A stretch of 64,000 nt of DNA from Rhizobium album (GTDB lineage: Bacteria > Pseudomonadota > Alphaproteobacteria > Rhizobiales > Rhizobiaceae): positions 310,001 to 374,000 of the forward strand of contig NZ_QFBC01000001.1 in NCBI RefSeq assembly GCF_003122325.1, written 5' to 3'. The translations under genes and the position numbers were made by a program. Shown here one piece after another: positions 7,359-14,397 of this stretch. The notes beneath the pieces were generated by a model. The model saw only the letters and a program-made list of their open reading frames with translations. It was not told where the DNA came from and did no database searches. Position 1 is the stretch's first letter; every line of letters starts with the position of its first letter.

Positions 7359-8543
7359 TCAGGGGTTGGCAGTGATTTTGAGAAGCTTGATGGCCTCGCC
7401 ATTCTGAACGCCGCCACCCGTCCGGGTGTAGGCGTAGAACAGCACGTAGGGCTTCTTAGTGTAGGGGTCGACGAGAACGCGGATACCGGGGCGGTTGACG
7501 ATGATGTAACCCTTGTACCAATCGCCGAAAGCAATCGGGACATTGCCGACACCTACATCCGGCATGGTTTCATCAAATTCGACCGGATAACCGAGGAGCA
7601 AATTGGGCTGGCCTGCGGCAAGGCTGTTCGCCCACGCAAGGTTGCCTTCACCATCGCGGAACTTCCGAAGCGCGCCAGCCGTCTTGGAATTCATCAGCCA
7701 CCGTGCGTTCGTGCGGTACGGCGCGCGCAGGGTGTAAACCAAGTCAACGAGCGCATCGATGGCCGTATCACCGCCGCCGTTGAAGCCGGCGAGCGTGATT
7801 TCCTTGTGCTGCAGGGTGAAGTAATCACGAACGCCATCCGCATCGGTACTGGACGCGCGATTGAGAAAGCCTTCCGGTTGCTTGTTGCCCGTACCTTTCA
7901 CATAGGCTTGCCCAGACTTCTCCGCGAACTTTTCGGAGATCCGGTCTTCGAGATAGGAGCCGATGTTGTAGGTTGTGTCATCCAGCAAGCGCTGCGTCAC
8001 CGGCAGGAGAGTATAAATCTCATTCAAGGAAACGTGGATGCCCTTGAGTTTCGTCGTGTCCAGTTCCGGCCGATCCTCCGTCTCATCGACCCATTCTGCA
8101 CCGATTTCCGAAGCGTCCACCGGCTCCTCGAAGGCATCACCGGATGTCAGCGTCACCGTGCGAGCCAGGCGGCCAATGGGGGAAATGTCAGCCTGGCGCC
8201 GCTGGATCGCTTCACTGAGATGCGGCGTCACGAGATAGCCGCCAGCCGGATCGCTGCTGATGTTCATGGACGAAGCAACGCTGGCATCGAAACCACCGGC
8301 CTCCAATCCGAGACCGCGCAAGGCTGCTTGATCACCATTGGAACGGAGGAACCCGCCGAGAGCTTCACGCTCGATGCGGGCGAAATCCTGATTGCCGCTG
8401 TTGAAGGACTTATCCATCGCGATGTGCCGTGATACGGCAGGGATTACCGTATTGCCGATCGCTTCTTCCTGCATCGCGAGACGTTTATTGACGGTGCTGG
8501 CGAACTCCTGAAAGCTTGCCGAGAGTGCTGCAATGTCGTTCAT
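7359..8543 (-). CDS. HK97-family phage major capsid protein
   Basis: 394 residues from ATG 8543, which has AAGGAG 9 nt upstream. Residues 1-40 are a helical delta (scaffold-like) region; the rest has the HK97 capsid pattern: a GG-containing strand after a P..LSEAI segment, ETEDRPELD, and the C-terminal GYPVEFDETMPDV, AFGDWYKGYIIVNRPG and phrases near residues 330-385. It should form the icosahedral shell after cleavage by the adjacent protease. It is the last gene of the leftward operon. Confidence 0.93.
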   Translation of the reverse strand: MNDIAALSASFQEFASTVNKRLAMQEEAIGNTVIPAVSRHIAMDKSFNSGNQDFARIEREALGGFLRSNGDQAALRGLGLEAGGFDASVASSMNISSDPAGGYLVTPHLSEAIQRRQADISPIGRLARTVTLTSGDAFEEPVDASEIGAEWVDETEDRPELDTTKLKGIHVSLNEIYTLLPVTQRLLDDTTYNIGSYLEDRISEKFAEKSGQAYVKGTGNKQPEGFLNRASSTDADGVRDYFTLQHKEITLAGFNGGGDTAIDALVDLVYTLRAPYRTNARWLMNSKTAGALRKFRDGEGNLAWANSLAAGQPNLLLGYPVEFDETMPDVGVGNVPIAFGDWYKGYIIVNRPGIRVLVDPYTKKPYVLFYAYTRTGGGVQNGEAIKLLKITANP

Positions 8544-9178
8544 TTCACTGCTCCTTTGAGCGCTTGAGTGATGTTGTCGATGTCGACTTTGAGGGAACTT
8601 GGCGTTACCGGCGTGATACCGGAAAGGGCCGGCCATCCACCGGATGCAATGCGTTCGGCGGCAGCGCGAGGCACGCCGTTGTCTCGCAGCAGATCGATTA
8701 CGGCAGCCTTACTTTCCAGCAGGAGCGGCCCCCTCGATGCTGTAGCTCTGCGAATGCCGAAATCGGGACGAACCAAGCTAACGGCGGCCAACGACCATTC
8801 ATCCACGCAGATTTTCTGCGAGGCCTGAGAGATTGGTACGGTGATATCCGCCGTGAACCACGACAAATCGCGGCGCTCGATTTGGGCGACGATATCGGCG
8901 GGGCAGTCGTGGCTGAGAGTAGCTAGGCAGAACATGCCTTCGCCATCCGCTTCCAGCGCGCAAGTGCCAATCTGTTTATTGGTGACGTGAGAGACAATCA
9001 GCGGCGCGGCAACCGGCTTAACTGCTGCCGCTGAAAAGCACTGACCATGGTTACCGACAACCGCCCATTCCAGCGCGTAGCCGGAAAGTACGATGCTTGC
9101 GCCGTCGCGTTTGGCCTCGAAAGGGCAAGCGCGAGCATGATGAACCTGATAGATGGGATCACTGAGGAGTTTCGACAT
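8540..9178 (-). CDS. HK97-family prohead protease
   Basis: 212 residues, start ATG 9178, stop overlapping the capsid start (ATGA). The pattern SGYALEWAV near residue 30, a conserved His in VSHVTNKQIGT and a Ser in DLSWFTADI fit the His/Ser catalytic arrangement of peptidase family U35/S78. Its place directly before the capsid gene is the canonical maturation-protease position. In HK97-type systems it removes the capsid delta domain. Confidence 0.88.
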   Translation of the reverse strand: MSKLLSDPIYQVHHARACPFEAKRDGASIVLSGYALEWAVVGNHGQCFSAAAVKPVAAPLIVSHVTNKQIGTCALEADGEGMFCLATLSHDCPADIVAQIERRDLSWFTADITVPISQASQKICVDEWSLAAVSLVRPDFGIRRATASRGPLLLESKAAVIDLLRDNGVPRAAAERIASGGWPALSGITPVTPSSLKVDIDNITQALKGAVK

Positions 9179-9345
9179 GGTTTCACCTTCGTCGTTAACA
9201 AAGCATCGCGGCCAAAAGGCCTGTTTGCTTCGTGCCCGGTTTGGTGGCCGGTACGATCGAAGGTGGAACCGATCTATTGCCCCCGGACCAGCCAGTGAGC
9301 AAATCAATCGAACCGTCGAAACGCTAGGCCACCGTTTTCGCAAAG

Positions 9346-9630
9346 TCAACTGGAGCGTTGAGAGCCTTCCACAGACGGGCCGGCCATAAGTTCACGCAAG
9401 CGCTCGTCGAAACCTTCACGGGCGTTTTTTGCGATCAGCTCGGCGTTTGGCGCGAAGGCGCTGTGGCCGCCGGGAAATGACGAGATCAGCGCGGAAGCCA
9501 TCTGTTCGAAGATTTTTTCCGCGTGTTCATCGGACCAGGGCGGCGGCTGGTGAAGAAACGCAACGTCGGCGCAGTCGCGGCCATTCCGCCAAGCGGCATC
9601 AGCGAGTTTCGGGTCAATTTCGGTCATCAT
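9346..9630 (-). CDS. Small unknown protein between HNH nuclease and protease
   Basis: 94 residues (or 93 from a second ATG), acidic and helical, without recognised domain. It occupies the place where portal or small terminase genes are expected in head modules, but resembles neither. The order suggests a structural or packaging accessory, without direct evidence. Separated from the protease gene by about 170 bp. Confidence 0.5.
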   Translation of the reverse strand: MMTEIDPKLADAAWRNGRDCADVAFLHQPPPWSDEHAEKIFEQMASALISSFPGGHSAFAPNAELIAKNAREGFDERLRELMAGPSVEGSQRSS

Positions 9631-9717
9631 CAGTCCTCAAGAAAAAACTTTTTCGGGAATTTCGCGGCGGCGTGCGGGGTGTTACCCACCGGTGGACACC
9701 CTGTGCCTTTTGAACTT

Positions 9718-10131
9718 TTACCCACCCCCCCGCCGCGCCATTTCGGCCACGAATGCCCGTTCCTCGGCTTGGGCCTCGCTATCGTGGTGGTCAGGGCAAA
9801 TCGGCTCCCATAGGCTTCTATCCCAGAAGAGCGAGGGGTCGCCGTGATGGCGCACCGTGTGGTGCACGACAAGGTGCATACGTCGCGGGTCACGCTGCAA
9901 CGAGCCGTCCGGCCTCATCGTACCGGGATTGAGCAATCCGGCCGCCTGGCAGCGCCGGCAGAATTGATTCTCCGGTTCGGACAGGAAGTTCAAACGCTCG
10001 TTTTTCCAGCGGCGGCTAAAATACCATTTCCGCCATGGCCTTTGCGCGTTGCGCTGTCTGTCGTATTCCCGCTCACGTTCCGCAGCGGTTGGCATACCAC
10101 GCGGCCTGAATGAGTTCGGCTTCTTTGCCAT
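9718..10131 (-). CDS. HNH endonuclease (phage packaging type)
   Basis: 137 residues, basic. It has paired cysteines (FCRRCQAAG and PICPDHH) for structural zinc and the catalytic His pair in HLVVHHTVRHHGD, the layout of HNH proteins located beside terminases in HK97-like phages and cf-PICIs. There they stimulate terminase cleavage at cos. The start codon overlaps the upstream stop (TGATG). No terminase accompanies it here, so it may act with a helper phage enzyme. Confidence 0.85.
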   Translation of the reverse strand: MAKKPNSFRPRGMPTAAEREREYDRQRNAQRPWRKWYFSRRWKNERLNFLSEPENQFCRRCQAAGLLNPGTMRPDGSLQRDPRRMHLVVHHTVRHHGDPSLFWDRSLWEPICPDHHDSEAQAEERAFVAEMARRGGG

Positions 10132-10919
10132 CAGATTTTCCTTTCGGCTGCTATGCTGGACACGCGGTCAACGACAAGGCGAAGGCCGGAACCCTTGCTC
10201 TTCATCTCGGCAATCACGCCGGCCTGTTCGATTTCTGGAGTGATCCGCTCAAGGACGAAGGACCTCACCGTTTCGCCCTGCGCATCGATTGCTTGATTGA
10301 GACGGTGCCTAGCCACCGCCTCGGCGTCTACAACCGTGAGTGGTCCGCGTTGAAATTGATGCGGGTGCTGCACGCTCATCTTCACAAGCCCTCGCACCCT
10401 CTCGGCAATCTCTGCCGACGAGGATGATTCAGGCCATGTGGGCTCGACCCCTCCACTCGCTCCGTCAGAGCCTTTTAGTTTCTTGCTTGAGTTTCTTGCT
10501 TTAGTTAGGGTGCACAAAAGTGCACTATCTAAGTGCACTTTTGTGCACCTACTAAGTGCACTTTTGTGCACTATCTCGGCGGCATTATCGTCGCTCACAA
10601 ACGCGTCAACGACCTCTCTAAACAGCTTCCATTTGGGTTGATACTGAGAGCGGAAACCGTTCCCGCCGTGCCTGATCTTTACAACCAGACCGGTACGGTT
10701 GAGTTCTTCCGTTGCTTTTATCACGGCTCTTTTACTCAAGTTTGCGCGGCGCATAAGGGTGTCCGTTCCAGGGTCGCACTGGCCCGTTTTGACGTTGAAA
10801 TGACCGATGATGATCGCGGCGATCTGCTTGGCTCCACCAGAAATTGGAGAGAGGCAGACCGCGCGGTAAGCAATCGGGATATCGTTTTTATCTGGAAGCT
10901 CAGGGCGCTCGCTCATCAT
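10131..10919 (-). CDS. Helix-turn-helix replication-initiator-like protein
   Basis: 262 residues (tandem ATGs at 10919 and 10916). Residues about 15-95 form a winged-helix like domain (GAKQIAAIIIGHFN, TDTLMRRANLSKRAVIKATEELNRTGLV) of the HTH_36 type found in phage and plasmid initiators. The middle part is low in conservation and is encoded by the repeat array at 10510-10571. The tail is helical and basic. An initiator with its own internal origin repeats is a common design in phages and satellites; the functional call is inference. Confidence 0.6.
   Translation of the reverse strand: MMSERPELPDKNDIPIAYRAVCLSPISGGAKQIAAIIIGHFNVKTGQCDPGTDTLMRRANLSKRAVIKATEELNRTGLVVKIRHGGNGFRSQYQPKWKLFREVVDAFVSDDNAAEIVHKSALSRCTKVHLDSALLCTLTKARNSSKKLKGSDGASGGVEPTWPESSSSAEIAERVRGLVKMSVQHPHQFQRGPLTVVDAEAVARHRLNQAIDAQGETVRSFVLERITPEIEQAGVIAEMKSKGSGLRLVVDRVSSIAAERKI
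10510..10571. repeat. Three 16-bp GTGCAC-N4-GTGCAC iteron-like repeats at exact 23-bp spacing
   Basis: Copies start at 10510, 10533 and 10556. Each has two GTGCAC half sites around AAAA (first copy) or TTTT (second and third). Copies two and three are also identical in upstream flank (CTAA). The block lies within the initiator-like gene. The regular period and dyad content indicate protein binding, most simply an internal replication origin. Confidence 0.7.
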
Positions 10920-11079
10920 ATTCCAGCCGGTGAGCGAGCTTGCAGGCCTCTATGGCCTCCAAAATATTCAGGTCGAACTTACGCCGAAGGAAGGGCAGCA
11001 GGGGCCCCGAAACTGCATCACGGTTGCGGGCAAGCCATCCGCCCGCTATCTGAATTTTGTCAGCAGATATCTCAGTCAT
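10900..11079 (-). CDS. Small helical protein (59 aa) of the element
   Basis: ATG 11079 to TGA 10900, protein beginning MTEISADKIQ and ending YDERAP. It overlaps the start of the initiator-like gene by 20 bp, consistent with an operon. The sequence has the feel of a short three-helix regulator (FDLNILEAIEACKLAH), but no named family is recognised. Confidence 0.6.
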   Translation of the reverse strand: MTEISADKIQIAGGWLARNRDAVSGPLLPFLRRKFDLNILEAIEACKLAHRLEYDERAP

Positions 11080-11083
11080 CCGC

Positions 11084-11323
11084 TTACACCCCAGCGTGCC
11101 GAGGTGGTATGCCGCCCTCGATTAGGTTTCGCGCTTCATCGAGGTGACCACGCGCGGTCAGGGCGATCAAATTGAGAGCATCCCCCTTTTCACCGCCAAT
11201 CGCCTCCAAAGCCATGCAGACGCCAAGGAGAAAGCCTGCGGCGGTGTTAATTTCGTCGATAGCATCAAGGGCGTAACCCATGGAGGCACGTCGCTGATCT
11301 TTGTCAGGTGAACCTCTGCTCAT
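11084..11323 (-). CDS. Small unknown helical protein of the element
   Basis: 79 residues from ATG 11323, which shares one base with the upstream stop (TGATG). Mostly helical with an alanine/leucine rich middle (INTAAGFLLGVCMALEAIG). It fits neither a signal peptide nor a known DNA-binding motif. Found in tight operon order between the TAT-like protein and the 59-residue protein. Confidence 0.55.
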   Translation of the reverse strand: MSRGSPDKDQRRASMGYALDAIDEINTAAGFLLGVCMALEAIGGEKGDALNLIALTARGHLDEARNLIEGGIPPRHAGV

Positions 11324-12000
11324 CACGCAAAGCCTCCACACATGGAAATCAGCAACAACTCGACCTGATTGTCATTGAGCTGCGAATGGCTGTTGAAATC
11401 GAGTAAGAACTGCGCCTTCCTAATGCGAGTAGCATCGTTTCTTGGCACAAAGGCTAAAACTGCATCGAAGGCTGCTGCTTCGCGCTTAGCGGCGCGGCAG
11501 TACCGACGCAATTCGGTTTTTGTAGCCTTGCGACCTAAAGAGATTTGATCGGTAAAAATGCACTCATCGGAAAAGGTGCGAAACGCCATTTCGTGAGCGT
11601 CGATAAGCGCTTTAAGGCGTGGATCGATTTCATTCTGCCGCCTCAAATGAGAGGATATTCGCCTGAAACAAATAGGTCTGTCGGAGTGGTTACCGGGGTA
11701 GACCGTGACGAACCACCCACCCCCGCGCGTCTCATTCAAGACGCCTGACAACTCGTCGGCCAGTCGGCATGCTTTGTCCCAGGCGTCCTCCGATTCTTCG
11801 GCTGTGCTCGCCGTTGGCAGTGCTGCGATGGCTCCAGCGGCGGCGATGGCAATAATGGCCTTTCGGCGTGTCACGACTGGCGCGGTCCATTCGTCTGTGC
11901 TATGCACCTTCCCGTTCATATTCGTTTCCTTCTGGGGAATATTCGAACCAAGGCTCGGCAGTGTTGGCGCACTGGCCGGGCCGTTTACGTTATGGGTCAT
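11323..12000 (-). CDS. Unknown protein with TAT-like or membrane-anchor segment
   Basis: 225 residues from ATG 12000, 2 nt after the stop of the AlpA-like gene. Residues about 43-66 read TRRKAIIAIAAAGAIAALPT, twin arginine plus hydrophobic core, so export or membrane anchoring is possible; an alternative internal ATG would place this at the true N-terminus. The remaining 160 residues are helical and basic with no recognised family. Odd for a satellite early gene. Confidence 0.55.
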   Translation of the reverse strand: MTHNVNGPASAPTLPSLGSNIPQKETNMNGKVHSTDEWTAPVVTRRKAIIAIAAAGAIAALPTASTAEESEDAWDKACRLADELSGVLNETRGGGWFVTVYPGNHSDRPICFRRISSHLRRQNEIDPRLKALIDAHEMAFRTFSDECIFTDQISLGRKATKTELRRYCRAAKREAAAFDAVLAFVPRNDATRIRKAQFLLDFNSHSQLNDNQVELLLISMCGGFA

Positions 12001-12002
12001 GG

Positions 12003-12188
12003 TCAAACCTGCTCCATGAAAAAGGCGAGGAGCTTGCTGCGTTCCGCAACCCATCGATTTCCAACTTTTTTTGCAGGTAAAGCCCCCGTCGTGAGCAGAT
12101 GGAAGGTTACGCGGGGCGTTCGGCCGATAATCTTTGCAATCTCCTCAGCTCCCCAAATCAGCTCCATTTTCTGATCAGTTTGTGCCAT
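12003..12188 (-). CDS. AlpA/excisionase-like helix-turn-helix protein
   Basis: 61 residues. The segment IWGAEEIAKIIGRTPRVTFHLL followed by GALPAKKVGNRWVAERSKL is the winged HTH_17 pattern of AlpA and excisionases (recognition helix, then the small beta-wing with NRW). It is the first gene of the leftward operon, directly opposite the RHH-integrase genes. In P4 and PICI elements AlpA activates excision and the element's operon. Confidence 0.75.
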   Translation of the reverse strand: MAQTDQKMELIWGAEEIAKIIGRTPRVTFHLLTTGALPAKKVGNRWVAERSKLLAFFMEQV

Positions 12189-12210
12189 TTGTAATTCCTT
12201 GTTAGTCGTT

Positions 12211-12291
12211 GTGTGTCATTGGTGTGGCATGTATCGTGTGTCATACGTGTGGCATTGTTGTCAATAGCTGTGTGTGTCATTGGTGTGTTAT
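12211..12291. promoter_or_regulatory. Operator array of six GTGTGNCAT-like 9-mers in three pairs
   Basis: Copies start at 12211, 12222, 12236, 12247, 12272 and 12283; the last is GTGTGTTAT and overlaps the RHH start codon. Within each pair the period is exactly 11 bp, about one helical turn, as expected for adjacent ribbon-helix-helix dimers. The array fills the divergent region between the AlpA-like and RHH genes, so it is likely the element's genetic switch. Confidence 0.65.
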
Positions 12292-12667
12292 GGCGAGAGA
12301 AGATCTGCATTTTAGGCTCCGGCTCCCGGAAGCTCTTAAAAAGAGAATAGAGGCTGCCGCCGAGCGAAAGCGACGCAGCATGACTGCGGAGATTGTGGCC
12401 GCACTTGAGGAGGTTTACCCAGAGGGCTTGGGTATTGGCGAATTCATAGAGAAGTACGTAACTCCGATTGCGCAAACGAAGACGCCAGAGGAAAGAGAGG
12501 CGCTTGTTGCCGCCGCCAACAAGGCATCTGCTTCATTAAACAGCCCCTGGCGCGTTAGAACGGTTGAAGTTGGAGGCGAACTTGCTGCGGAGACCTATCT
12601 AGAAGACGAGCCGAACCGGCCTGTAATCAAGGTTCAGGATCTCGTATTCACAAGGGCGACGAAGTAA
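12290..12667 (+). CDS. Arc-type ribbon-helix-helix regulator
   Basis: 125 residues from ATG 12290. The N-terminus (DLHFRLRLPEALKKRIEAAAERKRRSMTAEIVAALEE) has the beta-strand/two-helix pattern of Arc/MetJ repressors. The C-terminal half is an acidic extension without recognised domain. It lies 4 bp before the integrase gene and behind a repeat array spanning its own start, so it probably represses itself, integrase and the divergent AlpA operon, playing the part of Stl or CI. Confidence 0.8.
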   Translation: MAREDLHFRLRLPEALKKRIEAAAERKRRSMTAEIVAALEEVYPEGLGIGEFIEKYVTPIAQTKTPEEREALVAAANKASASLNSPWRVRTVEVGGELAAETYLEDEPNRPVIKVQDLVFTRATK

Positions 12668-12671
12668 CTTT

Positions 12672-13880
12672 ATGTCTGTTCGAAAGCGCGAATGGACCAA
12701 TCCGAAGGGCGATAAAAAACAGGCATGGGTAGTCGATTACATCGATACCGCTGGAAAACGTCGCCTCAAAACCTTCCGACTGAAAAAGGAGGCTGACCAA
12801 TTCGCCGCCACGGCCTCCGTCGAGGTCCGGGAAGGCGTCCACGTCGCAGACAGCGCCACTGTCACGATACAACAGGCTGGCAAGCTTTGGCTAAAATCCG
12901 GCGATGCAGCCGGATTGGAGCGGACAACGGTCGATCAACGCCGCCAACATCTCAATTTGCACATCATACCATTCGTCGGTGCTGTGAAGCTGTCAAAGGT
13001 AACCGCGCCATGGGTGAGAGCTTTTCAGGATCAGTTGCGCAGTGAAGGCCGATCGGCTGCGATGGTGAAGCGTGTCACGATTTCCCTTGGCAGCATCCTG
13101 GCTGATGCGCAGGGCAGGGGCTTGGTCGTGCGCAACGCCGTCCATGAGCTGTCCAAAGCAAGGTCGGGCGCGAAGGCTTCAGAGAAGCGCGCCAAAGCAC
13201 GTCTCCGGGTCGGCGTGGACATTCCGACCAACGCGGAGATCCGCGCAATTCTGGAGGCCGCCACAGGGCGCTATCGCCCGCTTCTCGTCACGATGATCTT
13301 CACCGGGCTGCGCGCCAGCGAGGCGCGCGGGCTGCGCTGGGACGACGTTGACCTGAAAAAGGGTGCGCTGCATGTGCGCCAGCGCGCCGACCGTTACGGC
13401 GAGATTGGGATGCCCAAGAGCGGATCAGGGCAGAGAACAGTACCTTTACCACCAATGGTGACCAACACGCTAAAGGAATGGAGATTGGCTTGTCCGGCGA
13501 GCGAGGCTGATCTGGTGTTCCCCAATCAAGCTGGCAACATCGAATTCCATAACAACATGTTGCACCGAGGCCTTTGGCAAACGGAGATAACTGCCGGCGT
13601 CACTGTGGAAACGGCGAAGGTCGATGAGGGAGGAAACCCGATCTTGGCAGCCAAATATTCAGGGTTCCACGCGCTACGCCATTGGTACGCCTCGTGGTGT
13701 ATCAATCGGAAAGCGGACGGCGGGCTGGAACTGACGCCAAAGGCCGTGCAAACCCGCATGGGGCATAGCTCCATTCAAGTGACCTTCGACACCTACGGCC
13801 ACCTGTTTCCGGCCGCTGATGAGGGGGCGGAAATGGCTGCCGCCGAGCAAGCTTTGTTCGCGGTCCCGTCAGCGACATGA
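12672..13880 (+). CDS. Tyrosine recombinase (integrase) of the element
   Basis: 402 residues. An N-terminal arm-binding region (residues about 5-55) and SAM-like core-binding domain (64-155) precede the catalytic domain. Catalytic residues can be placed: R214 (TGLRASEARG), K249, H333-x-x-R336 (HALRH), H365 (MGHSS) and Y375 (DTYGHL). It ends 89 bp from attR. The size and composition resemble phage integrases using tRNA 3' ends. Its gene follows the RHH regulator with no room for a promoter. Confidence 0.93.
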   Translation: MSVRKREWTNPKGDKKQAWVVDYIDTAGKRRLKTFRLKKEADQFAATASVEVREGVHVADSATVTIQQAGKLWLKSGDAAGLERTTVDQRRQHLNLHIIPFVGAVKLSKVTAPWVRAFQDQLRSEGRSAAMVKRVTISLGSILADAQGRGLVVRNAVHELSKARSGAKASEKRAKARLRVGVDIPTNAEIRAILEAATGRYRPLLVTMIFTGLRASEARGLRWDDVDLKKGALHVRQRADRYGEIGMPKSGSGQRTVPLPPMVTNTLKEWRLACPASEADLVFPNQAGNIEFHNNMLHRGLWQTEITAGVTVETAKVDEGGNPILAAKYSGFHALRHWYASWCINRKADGGLELTPKAVQTRMGHSSIQVTFDTYGHLFPAADEGAEMAAAEQALFAVPSAT

Positions 13881-13969
13881 GGCAGCCCTATGCATTTCCG
13901 GAATGTTGATCCGCAACATGGGTGCAACATGGGCGTAAAAAGGTCAATATTTTCAAAGTAACTGAAAAC

Positions 13970-14015
13970 ACTCTGACTCCGTTAATCTTGGTTCGAATCC
14001 AGGTTCCCCAGCCAA
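13970..14015 (+). repeat. attR core, 46-bp direct repeat (tRNA-Gln 3' fragment)
   Basis: Identical to 3527-3572. It lacks the 5' half of the tRNA, so it is not a tRNA gene; it is the displaced original 3' end left by integration. The element therefore ends here and host or older island DNA resumes. Confidence 0.93.
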
Positions 14016-14397
14016 TTTCCCCTCAGTAAAAATTATCAAATGATTTGAATACGTTGGATGGGCTATTCGACCCACTGCGTACCTGTGGACGTACCTCAAT
14101 GCGTACCTCTGGGCCAACTTTCCTCTCGACTGAGCATAACCTACCGGCACCCGACTGATTTGCGATTGGTGATTTCGGCCCACTATAGGAGCCGTCTGGC
14201 GCGTTACCCCCGCACTGGTCGGCTACGCGGCCGGTCGATTACCGCCCACCATAGGGAGTACCCGCGTCCTCTGGAGTGATTACCCCGCCCCTGAAGAGCG
14301 CGACTACTCGTCGTCTAACCACCACTCCACCCCCGCAGCAACTCTCCCGACCACCACGGGGGAGCGCATCTGCATGCGACAACCGCAAGGAAATGGA
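14016..14397. other. Non-coding region with short tandem repeats before the ParB-like gene
   Basis: No gene is convincing. Apart from the 12-bp tandem repeat listed separately, two similar blocks, CCCACTATAGGAG (14179-14191) and CCCACCATAGGGAG (14245-14258), occur 66 bp apart, and GATTACC-type motifs recur near 14236 and 14278. The block could be a centromere-like or operator region for the ParB-like protein. Confidence 0.4.
14077..14112 (+). repeat. Three tandem 12-bp repeats of the form RCGTACCTNNNN
   Basis: Units begin at 14077, 14089 and 14101 (GCGTACCTGTGG, ACGTACCTCAAT, GCGTACCTCTGG). The seven-base core CGTACCT is identical in all three at an exact 12-bp period. A binding site array is the simplest reading. 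Confidence 0.5.

Larger units (their letters stand above)
3527..14015. mobile_element. 10.4-kb integrative element in tRNA-Gln; capsid-encoding phage-satellite-like (cf-PICI-like)
   Basis: The element lies between perfect 46-bp direct repeats of the tRNA-Gln 3' region (3527-3572 and 13970-14015). An RHH regulator and tyrosine integrase sit at the right end. The leftward operon runs AlpA-like factor, small proteins, replication-initiator-like protein with internal repeats, HNH nuclease, small protein, HK97 prohead protease and HK97 major capsid. No terminase, portal, connector, tail, lysis or late regulator gene is visible. Gene content matches capsid-forming phage-inducible islands in part; those usually also carry a portal and terS, so this one is either reduced or a variant. 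Cargo at 4053-7230 is discussed separately. The integrase is distal to the intact tRNA. Confidence 0.85.

Noticed and set aside
10510-10571. CRISPR-like repeats
   Set aside because: Units of 16 bp with only 7-bp gaps, inside a gene and without cas genes; they fit iterons, not spacers.
12003-12475. Extra plus- or minus-strand ORFs through the GTGTG-rich operator array
   Set aside because: They read Cys/His/Val-rich repeats caused by the operator units and lack starts with ribosome sites; the genuine RHH start is ATG 12290.
13970-14015. Second tRNA-Gln-like sequence
   Set aside because: Only the 3' 46 bp are present; no D-arm or 5' acceptor strand precedes it, so it is the attR core and not a gene.
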